Assembly (NCBI RefSeq): GCF_046707225.1
Contig: NZ_JBJKOP010000036.1
Coordinates: forward strand, 349,382 to 413,381
Length of the DNA: 64,000 nt
DNA from: Caproicibacter sp046707225
GTDB lineage: Bacteria > Bacillota > Clostridia > Oscillospirales > Acutalibacteraceae
Reading direction: 5' to 3'
Within the stretch, counting starts at the first letter, position 1. Every line of letters begins with the position of its first letter. Positions 6,778 to 15,193 of the stretch are shown here, in pieces. The notes below the pieces were generated by a model. That model was not told the DNA's origin. It worked only from the letters and a program-made list of their open reading frames with translations, and made no database searches. The translations under genes were made by a program, and so were the position numbers.

Positions 6778-9255
6778 TCAAGTTCCTGCTTTTGGCTCCG
6801 AGTCGGGCTTTTGCATGTTCATTTCAAGAAATTGCTGGTAGGTGATCAGCACCTGACGCGGCTTGGAGCCATCCCGTGGCCCGACAATGCCCATCTGTTC
6901 CATTTCGTCGATCAGTCTTCCCGCCCGTGCGTAGCCGAGCCTCAGGCGGCGCTGGAGCAGAGAAGTGGAGGCCTGACCGGCTTCCACGATGCATTTGATG
7001 GCGTCCGGCATCATCGGGTCGCCGCTTTCCTCCGAGCCGGAGGAAGAGGAGTCGCCTTTTTCCGCGGCGGCGTTCCGCTCAATTTCCTCGGCGATGGTTT
7101 CGTTATAGTCCGCTTCCTGGGACTTCTTGACGAATCCGACGATGGATTCGATTTCACTGTCGCTGACAAAGCATCCCTGAATGCGGATCGGCTTCTGCGA
7201 ACCGACGGGGGAAAACAGCATGTCGCCCCGCCCCAGAAGCTTTTCGGCGCCGCCCATGTCCAGAATCGTTCTGGAGTCCACCTGGGAAGATACGGCGAAA
7301 GCGATCCGGCTTGGGATATTCGCCTTAATAATTCCCGTGATGACGTCGACCGACGGCCGCTGCGTGGCAATGACCAGATGCATCCCCGCCGCGCGGGCCA
7401 TTTGAGCAAGACGGCAGATTGAATCCTCAACCTCATTCGGAGCGGCCATCATCAGGTCTGCAAGCTCGTCGATAATGATGACAATTTGAGGCATATGCTC
7501 CATCGGCTGACCTTCGTCGTCCTGATAGTTGCACTGTGCGGCCAGCGAGTTATAGGCGGGCAGGTCGCGCACGTTCCGCGCCGCAAAGATCTTGTACCGT
7601 TTCAGCATTTCGTTGACCGCCCAGCTCAGCGCGCCCGCCGCTTTTCTCGGATCGGTCACGACGGGAACCAGCAGGTGGGGAATGCCGTTGTAGATTCCCA
7701 GCTCCACAACCTTTGGGTCGATCATTAAAAATCGGACGTCCTCCGGAGAGGATTTATAAAGCAGGCTGATAATCATGGAGTTGATACAGACCGATTTACC
7801 GGAGCCGGTGGCGCCGGCAATCAGAAGATGGGGCATTTTAGCAAGATCCGAAACGGCAACTCCGCCCGCGATGTCGCGCCCCAGAGCGACGGTCAAATGA
7901 CTTTTTGCAACGGTGAAACTGTTGCTTTCAATCAGCTCCCGCATCCGGACAACCGTGTTTTTCTTGTTTGGAACCTCGATTCCGACCGCTGCTTTGCCCG
8001 GAATCGGCGCTTCGATTCGAAGCCCCGCGGTGGCAAGGTTCATGGAGAGGTCGTCGGAAAGATTGGTGATCTTGCTGATTTTTACCCCGCTTGCGGGCTG
8101 CAGCTCATAGCGTGTGACCGCAGGGCCGCGACTGTACCCGACAAAAGAGGTCTGAACCCCGAAGCTTTTCAGCGTGTCGACCAACTGCCGACCGTTGGTT
8201 TGGATTTCACTGATTGCTTCCTGCTCGCTCAATTCGCGCGTTGTCTCCAGCATCGAAATGGGCGGAGTATGATATTCCCCGTCCTGCGGCGGATCGGCTG
8301 GGGGAGGGGTTGCTTTGACGGAGAATTTTTCCTGAGTGCTTTTTTCCAAAGCAGGAGCGGAATCCGGCTTGGCCGGAGGTTCCGCCTCTTTCCCATCGGA
8401 GGTAGTTTTGCACGGTTCTTCCGGCTTTTGCTCCGGTTCCGGCTGCGCGGAGGGAACTCCGATTGAGAAAACCTTTTCCAGTTGTTCCAGCTTATCATTT
8501 TTCTTGACCGGCTTTTTATTTGCCGAACGGACAGGGTGAAGCGGTAGCCCGTCGTCGTCGAGCGCGATGTCGATGTTCAGATTTTCGCGGTTGCGTTCAA
8601 TCCTTTTTTCGCGCACCGTATCAAGGCTGTTTTTAACCATTCCGGCCGGTTTGGCAACGGTACGGAATAATTGAATCAGGCTTGTCCCGGTCAAGACCAT
8701 AATGGCGACAAAGAGCAGCAGTAAAATGACAATTTTAGACCCAAGCGGCCCGAGGGCGGCGACAATCGGGATTCCAAGAAGGCCGCTGAAAAAACCGGAA
8801 CCCGCGCGATCCGTTCCTTCTGTGTAGAGAGTTACAAGGCTTGTCCAGAATGAGTGGAGGGTTACGTTTTTGCTGACGGAAAAAATATAAGCCGAAGCAC
8901 AGAAGAGGGCGATGATTACGATCATCAGAATCAGTTTTCCGCCGGTATGGGTTCCCTGCCGTTCCAGAGCGGTTACGATGGATATGTACAAGAGCAGAAC
9001 AGGCCAAAGAATCGCCCAGCTGCCAAACAGGCCGAGAAGCACGTTGTGAAACCAGTGCCAGATGTGGTCACCGCTGATCAGAACGAGACAAAACATCAAA
9101 ATGGAGCAGGCAAACAGAACAACGGCATAGATCTGGCTTTTTTGTTTGTTTGCCTGTGCGCTTCGCATGGCCGCGGAGGCCGCGTCTTTCGCGGAAACCG
9201 TTTTTTTGACCGCCGGCTTTGCGGCGTGTTTTTTTCTGCTTTTTTGATTTGCCAA
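6778..9255 (-). CDS. ftsK: DNA translocase FtsK/SpoIIIE
   Basis: Pumps DNA through the division or sporulation septum and helps resolve chromosome dimers. The 825-residue protein has four N-terminal membrane helices (about residues 30-190), a charged proline-rich linker, then the RecA-like motor with Walker A GATGSGKSVCINSM, Walker B VIIIDELADLM, the ATQRPSVDVITGIIKAN segment, and a C-terminal winged-helix gamma domain (LLQRRLRLGYARAGRLIDEME). The start is taken as TTG at 9255 (MANQKSRKK), because AAGG lies seven bases upstream; the GTG three codons earlier is only one base from that site. In Bacillus the orthologue beside tepA is SpoIIIE, which fits the synteny here. Confidence 0.96.
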   Translation of the reverse strand: MANQKSRKKHAAKPAVKKTVSAKDAASAAMRSAQANKQKSQIYAVVLFACSILMFCLVLISGDHIWHWFHNVLLGLFGSWAILWPVLLLYISIVTALERQGTHTGGKLILMIVIIALFCASAYIFSVSKNVTLHSFWTSLVTLYTEGTDRAGSGFFSGLLGIPIVAALGPLGSKIVILLLLFVAIMVLTGTSLIQLFRTVAKPAGMVKNSLDTVREKRIERNRENLNIDIALDDDGLPLHPVRSANKKPVKKNDKLEQLEKVFSIGVPSAQPEPEQKPEEPCKTTSDGKEAEPPAKPDSAPALEKSTQEKFSVKATPPPADPPQDGEYHTPPISMLETTRELSEQEAISEIQTNGRQLVDTLKSFGVQTSFVGYSRGPAVTRYELQPASGVKISKITNLSDDLSMNLATAGLRIEAPIPGKAAVGIEVPNKKNTVVRMRELIESNSFTVAKSHLTVALGRDIAGGVAVSDLAKMPHLLIAGATGSGKSVCINSMIISLLYKSSPEDVRFLMIDPKVVELGIYNGIPHLLVPVVTDPRKAAGALSWAVNEMLKRYKIFAARNVRDLPAYNSLAAQCNYQDDEGQPMEHMPQIVIIIDELADLMMAAPNEVEDSICRLAQMARAAGMHLVIATQRPSVDVITGIIKANIPSRIAFAVSSQVDSRTILDMGGAEKLLGRGDMLFSPVGSQKPIRIQGCFVSDSEIESIVGFVKKSQEADYNETIAEEIERNAAAEKGDSSSSGSEESGDPMMPDAIKCIVEAGQASTSLLQRRLRLGYARAGRLIDEMEQMGIVGPRDGSKPRQVLITYQQFLEMNMQKPDSEPKAGT

Positions 9256-9267
9256 ACGGCACACCTT

Positions 9268-10221
9268 CTATCCGTTAAAGTTCAGTATGGCCCCGCTTAC
9301 AAGGTTGATTCCCGTGCGGTGCTCCACAAATCCAACCACTGTGACAACGATGCCCAGCACAAGCGTGTAAATCGCAAAAACCGCAAGATGACCGGAATTC
9401 ACCATCCATCGCAGGAGCAGAATCGCAAGAAATCCGACCAGCGCGGCGGATGCGATACCTGCCAGAATCACCCCGGCCGGTACGGAAGGGGGTGCGGAAA
9501 GGGCATCCTTCATTTCCAGAGCGGCCGCAGCCAGAATGGAGGGAATTCCAAGAACAAAGGAGTAATCCAGAGCTGTTTTCCGGCTGATTCCGCGGATCAG
9601 TCCGGCGGAAAGCGTGGAACCGGAGCGGGATAAACCCGGAAACAGGGCGGCCGCGCACTGCATGAGTCCGACTGACAGCGCGTCGCCCGCGTTATATTCC
9701 TTTCTGCCGGAGTAAGGTCTTGAACCGGGTCTCTTTTCCTTATTATGTATTTTCGCGTCCCGCCGGGAGAAAAAAATACCGGCCGAGAGCAGAAGCCCTG
9801 TCGCAATCAAAGAAAAACCCTCCACCAGAATGTCCCCGTCGGTCGCCCATTGATCCGCGAAATCCTTCAGTCTTCGGCCGGAACCGGGAACAGGCAGAAA
9901 AAGCAGGAACAAAGGAACAAGGCTGAGAAAAAGCATCAGAAGCATCCGCCGGTCCGGACTCATTCGTTTCGCAGTAAGGTTTTTCGTGACAAGATCGCGA
10001 ATCATAGAAAAAAACTCCAGCAAAAGCCGCCAAACCAGTTTGTAATAAACGGCAAGCACCGCAGCCAGAGTACCCAGATGAAGCATTACGTCAAAGAAGA
10101 GACTCGGCTGCTGTATTCCCAGAAAATGCTGGCTCAGCGACAGATGGCCGCTGCTGGACACGGGCAGGAATTCCGTCGCACCCTGAATGATTCCCTCAAG
10201 AACCGCTTGAAGAACCGTCAT
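9268..10221 (-). CDS. uppP: Undecaprenyl-diphosphatase
   Basis: Membrane phosphatase that recycles undecaprenyl diphosphate to the monophosphate carrier for cell-wall synthesis; the family is also linked to bacitracin resistance. The 317-residue polytopic protein has both conserved motifs: GIIQGATEFLPVSSSGHL near the N-terminus and ALFPGLSRSGSTLSAGL near residue 195. A basic loop (about residues 150-175) is longer than in some homologues. The ATG at 10221 follows GGAGGAACTTGC. It sits between tepA and ftsK with short gaps, so one transcript is likely. Confidence 0.95.
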   Translation of the reverse strand: MTVLQAVLEGIIQGATEFLPVSSSGHLSLSQHFLGIQQPSLFFDVMLHLGTLAAVLAVYYKLVWRLLLEFFSMIRDLVTKNLTAKRMSPDRRMLLMLFLSLVPLFLLFLPVPGSGRRLKDFADQWATDGDILVEGFSLIATGLLLSAGIFFSRRDAKIHNKEKRPGSRPYSGRKEYNAGDALSVGLMQCAAALFPGLSRSGSTLSAGLIRGISRKTALDYSFVLGIPSILAAAALEMKDALSAPPSVPAGVILAGIASAALVGFLAILLLRWMVNSGHLAVFAIYTLVLGIVVTVVGFVEHRTGINLVSGAILNFNG

Positions 10222-10265
10222 GCAAGTTCCTCCGTTATGTAAGGACGGCACGGGGCCGCCCCGAA

Positions 10266-11009
10266 TTATTTGGACTGTTTCCCTCTGGATGCTTTTTGCG
10301 GTTCCGATGTTTTCCTTTTTTCCTTTTTCTTTCTTTCGTCAATCATTCCGTAAAGACAATCGACCGCGTCGGAAAGGCTGCCGAGAGAATCGATCAGGCC
10401 CTCCCGGACCGCGTCCATCCCTTCCAGGACGGAGCCGATGTCGAGAACAAGTTCCTGCGTGTTCATGGAAAGCTCCGTCAGGCGGTCGGCGGAAATTTTG
10501 GAATGCCCGGTCACAAATTTTGTGATTCTATTCTGCATTCTTTCAAAATAGTCCAGAGTTTGAGGAACACCGAGCGTCAGGCCGTTCATTCGCACAGGGT
10601 GCAGCGTCATCGTCGCGCTGGGGACGATAAACGAATGTTTGGCCGCGACGGCAAGCGGAACCCCGATGGAATGCCCGCCGCCCAGAACGATCGATACAGT
10701 CGGCTTCTTCATGCCCGCAATCAGCTCCGCAAGAGCCAGCCCGGCTTCGACGTCGCCGCCAACGGTGTTAAGCATAATCAGCAGACCGTCGATTTCCCGG
10801 TCTTCGTCGATCGCAACCAGCTGAGGAATCACATGTTCGTATTTCGTTGTCTTGTTTTGAGAAGGCAGAACGGTGTGGCCTTCAATCTGGCCGATGATGG
10901 TCATGCATTGAATCAGGTGTTTTCCATCTCCGGTAATGATGGAACCCGAATCCACAATGTGGTCCATTGACCGACTTGTTCGTTCATCCTTGTTTTCTTC
11001 TTCGCTCAT
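10266..11009 (-). CDS. tepA: ClpP-fold serine protease, TepA-like
   Basis: A 247-residue cytosolic protein of the ClpP/crotonase fold. The nucleophile region reads SIVLGGGHSIGVPLAVAA (Ser in GHSIG) and the histidine region PSATMTLHPVRMNG, matching the ClpP Ser-His arrangement. In Bacillus TepA/YmfB lies beside spoIIIE and has been linked to protein translocation and to degradation of spore SASPs; the exact role here is inferred. There is no signal peptide, and the C-terminus is a lysine-rich tail. The ATG at 11009 is preceded by GGGAGGTG. First gene of the tepA-uppP-ftsK run. Confidence 0.87.
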   Translation of the reverse strand: MSEEENKDERTSRSMDHIVDSGSIITGDGKHLIQCMTIIGQIEGHTVLPSQNKTTKYEHVIPQLVAIDEDREIDGLLIMLNTVGGDVEAGLALAELIAGMKKPTVSIVLGGGHSIGVPLAVAAKHSFIVPSATMTLHPVRMNGLTLGVPQTLDYFERMQNRITKFVTGHSKISADRLTELSMNTQELVLDIGSVLEGMDAVREGLIDSLGSLSDAVDCLYGMIDERKKKEKRKTSEPQKASRGKQSK

Positions 11010-11096
11010 TAATAGGCACCTCCCACAAGGCTTAGTTTGCCTTTGGAAGGGCATAACATACACGCGGGAGGGCAGCCCGCCCGCTAATTCATTGTT

Positions 11097-11125
11097 ATTA
11101 TAACATTTGTTCCCATATTCATCAA
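11097..11125 (-). promoter_or_regulatory. Promoter of the tepA-uppP-ftsK run
   Basis: Minus strand: TTGATG (11120-11125), 17-base spacer, TATAAT (11097-11102) with an upstream TGT that makes an extended -10. The perfect inverted repeat ATTTGTT (11105-11111) / AACAAAT (11124-11130) brackets the spacer and -35 and could be an operator. The leader then carries a GC-rich hairpin (about 11070-11094). Confidence 0.75.
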
Positions 11126-11163
11126 CAAATTAAAAATCAAACAGAAAAATAATTCCGTTCGGA

Positions 11164-11181
11164 ATGTTAATTGATTGACAA
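11164..11181. promoter_or_regulatory. Candidate Rex operator upstream of acn-icd-rex
   Basis: The sequence ATGTTAATTGATTGACAA matches the established Rex consensus TTGTTAA-N4-TTAACAA at 12 of 14 defined positions. It overlaps the -35 box of the promoter that reads into the aconitase gene. The rex gene is the last gene of the same run, so negative autoregulation is the simple reading. This is inferred from sequence alone. Confidence 0.65.
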
Positions 11182-11204
11182 TAATTGAATTTTAATTCAT
11201 AATA
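11175..11204 (+). promoter_or_regulatory. Promoter of the aconitase-isocitrate dehydrogenase-rex run
   Basis: A perfect TTGACA (11175-11180) with CATAAT (11199-11204) at 18 bases. The spacer contains the palindrome TGAATT-TT-AATTCA (11186-11199), and a second palindrome ATTCCG-TT-CGGAAT lies at 11152-11165, so more than one regulator may act here. Confidence 0.7.
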
Positions 11205-11270
11205 GTTTTGTCTATTCAATTTTGCAACTTTTACCGTATGGATTATTCAAGATTAGGAGAGGATTCCAAT

Positions 11271-13211
11271 ATGGGTTTGACACTGGCACAGAAAATTATA
11301 AAAAATCATCTTGTCAGCGGCACTATGACGATTGGCAGCGAAATCGGCCTCAAAATAGACCAGACGTTAACGCAGGATGCCACGGGTACGATGGCATATA
11401 TCGAATTTGAGGCAATGGGTGTTCCAAGGGTTCGCACGGAACGCTCGGTTGCGTATGTCGATCACAATACGCTGCAAACCGGATTTGAAAATGCGGACGA
11501 TCACCGGTTCATTCAGTCGGTCGCAAAAAAACACGGAATTTATTATTCAAGGCCGGGCAACGGCATTTGCCACCAGGTTCATCTGGAACGCTTCGGTATC
11601 CCGGGGAAAACCCTGATCGGTTCCGACAGCCACACTCCCACAGGCGGAGGCATCGGCATGCTGGCAATCGGGGCGGGGGGGCTGGACGTCGCCGTCGCGA
11701 TGGGCGGTGGCCCATACTACATTACGATGCCGAAAATTCTGAGGGTTGTTCTGACCGGGGCGCTTTCCCCCTGGGTCAGCGCGAAAGATGTGATTCTGGA
11801 GGTGCTCCGCCGCTTGTCGGTCAAAGGCGGAGTGGGCAAAATTCTGGAATATGCCGGGAATGGAGTAAAAACGCTGACGGTCCCGGAACGGGCCACCATT
11901 ACGAATATGGGCGCGGAGCTTGGGGCTACGACTTCAGTTTTTCCTTCGGATGAAGTAACGCTGGAATTCTTGAAGGCACAGGGGAGGGAACAGGATTGGA
12001 CGGAGCTGCGCCCGGATGCGGACGCCGTCTATGACGAAACTATTGAAATCGATCTTTCTTCCATCGAACCCTTGGCGGCTTGCCCGCATAGTCCGGACGC
12101 CGTCAAACCGGTTCGGGAAATCGGACCGATTGAGGTTGATCAGGTCTGCATCGGCTCCTGCACGAATTCTTCCCTGCGCGACATGATGCGAGTGGCTTCA
12201 ATTTTGAAGGGCAAAACGATCAGCCCCAACGTCAGCCTGTCGATTGCACCGGGTTCGCGGCAGGTGTACGGCATGCTCGCCGAAAACGGCGCGCTTGCCG
12301 ACCTGATCGACGCGGGGGCAAGAATCCTGGAATGTGCCTGCGGCCCCTGCATCGGAATGGGGCAGTCCCCGAAATCGGCCGGAATTTCACTGCGGACGTT
12401 TAACCGGAATTTCCTCGGGCGTTCCGGTACAGCCGACGCCCAAATCTACCTTGTCGGACCGGAAACCGCGGCTGCCTCCGCGCTTTCGGGTGTGCTGACA
12501 GACCCCAGAACCCTGGGAGAGGAGCCTACAATCAACCTTCCGGACTGTTTTGAGATCAACGACAATATGATTATCCCGCCTGCTTCCGAGGAGAAAGCGA
12601 AGGATCTTCCGATTCTCCGCGGGCCTAACATCAAAGAACTCCCGGTTGCCGGTCCCCTTTCGGAAACCATCAAAGCCAAAACCCTTTTAAAGGTTGGGGA
12701 CAACATAACGACCGACCATATTATGCCTGCCGGCTCTAAAATTCTTCCGTACCGGTCGAATATTCCTTATCTTTCGCAGTTTTGCTTTGCCGTATGCGAC
12801 AAAGCCTTTGCGCAGCGCTGCAGGGAAAACGGGAGCGGCATCATTGTCGGAGGCTCGAACTACGGGCAGGGGTCGTCCAGGGAACACGCTGCTCTGGTTC
12901 CGCTGTACCTCGGCGTCAAGGCCGTGATTGTTAAGAGCTTCGCAAGAATTCACTGTGCAAACCTTGTAAACGCCGGAATTCTTCCCTTGATTTTTGAAAA
13001 TGAAAAGGATTATGATACAGTCGATCAGATGGATGAACTGGAACTGAACGATGTGTGCGGCGCGGTTCAAGACGGGCGAACAATCACCGTCCGAAACAGG
13101 ACGAATGGGACTTCCTTTCAGGCGAAGCCTGTGTTGAGCGAGCGCCAGCGCAGAATTGTTCTGGCGGGCGGTTTGCTGAACGACACACGGGAACAAAACG
13201 GAAGGGCGTAA
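11271..13211 (+). CDS. acn: Aconitate hydratase (aconitase)
   Basis: Isomerises citrate to isocitrate through a [4Fe-4S] cluster. At 646 residues it is the shorter mitochondrial/Aquifex-type aconitase common in Clostridia, not the ~900-residue AcnA. Cluster ligands appear as CIGSCTNSS (about residue 297) and CACGPCIGMG (about 360). Other marks are IGSDSHTPTGGGIGMLAIGAGG, and in the C-terminal swivel domain DNITTDHIMPAG and GGSNYGQGSSREHAAL. The ATG at 11271 has AGGAGAGG eight bases upstream; upstream in-frame codons fall in the promoter region. Next downstream are a TraX-like gene and icd. 3-Isopropylmalate dehydratase is unlikely, because large and small domains are fused. Confidence 0.95.
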   Translation: MGLTLAQKIIKNHLVSGTMTIGSEIGLKIDQTLTQDATGTMAYIEFEAMGVPRVRTERSVAYVDHNTLQTGFENADDHRFIQSVAKKHGIYYSRPGNGICHQVHLERFGIPGKTLIGSDSHTPTGGGIGMLAIGAGGLDVAVAMGGGPYYITMPKILRVVLTGALSPWVSAKDVILEVLRRLSVKGGVGKILEYAGNGVKTLTVPERATITNMGAELGATTSVFPSDEVTLEFLKAQGREQDWTELRPDADAVYDETIEIDLSSIEPLAACPHSPDAVKPVREIGPIEVDQVCIGSCTNSSLRDMMRVASILKGKTISPNVSLSIAPGSRQVYGMLAENGALADLIDAGARILECACGPCIGMGQSPKSAGISLRTFNRNFLGRSGTADAQIYLVGPETAAASALSGVLTDPRTLGEEPTINLPDCFEINDNMIIPPASEEKAKDLPILRGPNIKELPVAGPLSETIKAKTLLKVGDNITTDHIMPAGSKILPYRSNIPYLSQFCFAVCDKAFAQRCRENGSGIIVGGSNYGQGSSREHAALVPLYLGVKAVIVKSFARIHCANLVNAGILPLIFENEKDYDTVDQMDELELNDVCGAVQDGRTITVRNRTNGTSFQAKPVLSERQRRIVLAGGLLNDTREQNGRA

Positions 13212-13216
13212 GAGAG

Positions 13217-13930
13217 TTGGACACGTCGGTGAAAAAACTGTCGGCAAACACAATCAAATGGATTGCAATTACCGCGATGCTGATTGATCACGTTGCGTGG
13301 GGCTTTGTACCGACCTATTCCGCGGCAGGGCAGCTGATGCATATCATCGGCAGAATCACGGCGCCGACCATGTGCTTTTTTCTGGCGGAAGGCTATGCGC
13401 ATACGCACAACTTTCAGAAATATGCTTTCAGGCTCGGCCTGTTCGCGCTGATTTCCCATATTCCTTTCGTTCTGTTCGAAACGGGGAAGCCGTTGAGTTT
13501 TTTCCCTTTCAGCGTAATCTACACCCTGTTTCTGAGCCTTCTGGCAATTCGCGCCAGTGATAAAATAGAAAATCCGTTTTTCCGGACGCTGGCGGTTTTC
13601 GCTCTTTGCGTTCTCTCGCTCCCGGGGGACTGGATGTTCTTTGATATTCTTTTCACCCTTGCCTTCTGGCAAAATCGCGGGAATTTCCGCCTTCAGATGC
13701 AATCGTTTTCCATCATGGCAATTATAATGGTCCTGCTCAGTACGTTTTCCTCAGTTACGATGGGGCGTCCGCTTTACAGCCAACTGTTTCAGGCGGGTGT
13801 TTTCCTGTGCCTGCCGATTCTATCGCGTTACAGCGGAGAACGCGGCGGCGGACGTTACTCCAAATGGACGTTTTATATTTTTTATCCCGCGCATTTGCTG
13901 GTGCTTGGGCTGATTAAGCTTTTTATTTAG
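13217..13930 (+). CDS. TraX-like polytopic membrane protein
   Basis: A roughly 237-residue protein with about six to seven membrane helices and the TraX family start IKWIAITAMLIDHVAW, followed by IGRITAPTMCFFLAEGYAHT and a C-terminal YIFYPAHLLVLGLI. TraX of the F plasmid is associated with pilin N-acetylation; chromosomal relatives in Firmicutes resemble acyltransferase-3 membrane proteins and have no established role. The start is uncertain: TTG at 13217 (used; GAAGGG upstream) or GTG at 13229. It starts six bases after the aconitase stop and ends 17 bases before icd, so it is transcribed with enzymes of the citrate branch, an odd company. Confidence 0.8.
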   Translation: MDTSVKKLSANTIKWIAITAMLIDHVAWGFVPTYSAAGQLMHIIGRITAPTMCFFLAEGYAHTHNFQKYAFRLGLFALISHIPFVLFETGKPLSFFPFSVIYTLFLSLLAIRASDKIENPFFRTLAVFALCVLSLPGDWMFFDILFTLAFWQNRGNFRLQMQSFSIMAIIMVLLSTFSSVTMGRPLYSQLFQAGVFLCLPILSRYSGERGGGRYSKWTFYIFYPAHLLVLGLIKLFI

Positions 13931-13947
13931 AATTGGAGGATGCTGCC

Positions 13948-15156
13948 ATGGCAGAAAAAATAAAGATGCGAACCCCACTTGTCGAAATGGACGGGGACGA
14001 AATGACCAGAGTGATCTGGAAGCAGATCAAGGACATTTTGCTGATGCCCTATATTGACCTGAAAACAGAGTATTATGATCTTGGACTAAAACACCGCGAC
14101 GAGACAGAGGATCGTGTGACCGTTGAAGCGGCGCAGGCGATCGAAAAATTCGGCGTCGGTGTTAAATGCGCCACCATTACCCCGAACGCGGACCGGGTGA
14201 AAGAGTATGATTTGAACCAAATGTGGAAATCTCCGAATGGGACGATCCGTGCGATTCTGGACGGCACGGTTTTTCGCACTCCGATTCTGGTCAAGGGAAT
14301 CACGCCGCTGGTTCCGGCCTGGAAAAAGCCGATCACAGTGGCCCGCCACGCTTACGGCGACGTATACAGGAATGTGGAAATGGCTGCCGCTGCGGGCTCA
14401 AAGGCGGAATTGGTAGTTACGGATGCCGCCGGAAACGAAAAACGAATGACGATCCATGAATTTCAGTCATCCGGCATTGTTCAGGGAGTCCACAATCTTG
14501 ATGAGAGTATTTCCAATTTTGCTCACTCCTGTTTCCAGTATGCTCTTGGTGTAAAAAAAGATATTTGGTTTTCCACAAAAGACACGATTTCCAAAACATA
14601 CGATCACAGGTTTAAAGATGTTTTTCAGAATATTTTTCAAAAAGATTATGAGGAAAAGTTCAAAAAGGCTGGAATCACTTACTTTTATACGCTGATCGAC
14701 GATGCTGTTGCGCGCGTGATCCGCTCAGAGGGCGGGTTCATCTGGGCTTGCAAAAACTATGACGGTGATGTCATGAGCGACCTGGTTGCAACGGCGTTCG
14801 GAAGTCTGGCCATGATGACCAGCGTATTGGTTTCGCCAAAGGGAGTCTATGAATATGAAGCGGCCCACGGTACGGTTCAGCGCCATTATTACCGGCACTT
14901 AAAGGGAGAAAAAACTTCTACCAATCCGCTTGCCACTTTGTTTGCCTGGACGGGCGCGCTGAAAAAGCGCGGTGAACTCGACGGGATACCGAAACTGTCT
15001 CAATTTGCCGAAAAGCTGGAGCTTGCTTCAATTCGGACGGTGGAAAGCGGAACAATGACGGGAGATTTATCGGGAATATCAACGTTACAAATGAAAAAAA
15101 CGGTGGATACGGAAACCTTTTTGGGTGCCGTTCGCAGAACTATGGATCAGCTTTAA
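13948..15156 (+). CDS. icd: Isocitrate dehydrogenase, NADP-dependent (homodimeric eukaryote-like type)
   Basis: Oxidatively decarboxylates isocitrate to 2-oxoglutarate, giving NADPH and the carbon skeleton for glutamate. The 402-residue protein belongs to the type II subfamily: VEMDGDEMTRVIW at the N-terminus, KSPNGTIRAILDGTVFR for substrate binding, YTLIDDAVARVIRSEGGFIWACKNYDGDVMSD for metal and substrate, and EAAHGTVQRHYYRH for the cofactor. NADP preference is the family expectation. The start ATG at 13948 has GGAGG eight bases upstream. Lies between the TraX-like gene and rex, 37 bases before rex. Confidence 0.96.
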   Translation: MAEKIKMRTPLVEMDGDEMTRVIWKQIKDILLMPYIDLKTEYYDLGLKHRDETEDRVTVEAAQAIEKFGVGVKCATITPNADRVKEYDLNQMWKSPNGTIRAILDGTVFRTPILVKGITPLVPAWKKPITVARHAYGDVYRNVEMAAAAGSKAELVVTDAAGNEKRMTIHEFQSSGIVQGVHNLDESISNFAHSCFQYALGVKKDIWFSTKDTISKTYDHRFKDVFQNIFQKDYEEKFKKAGITYFYTLIDDAVARVIRSEGGFIWACKNYDGDVMSDLVATAFGSLAMMTSVLVSPKGVYEYEAAHGTVQRHYYRHLKGEKTSTNPLATLFAWTGALKKRGELDGIPKLSQFAEKLELASIRTVESGTMTGDLSGISTLQMKKTVDTETFLGAVRRTMDQL

Positions 15157-15193
15157 TCAGTTTCATGTTTCACTTGAATTGGAGGAATGCGTC

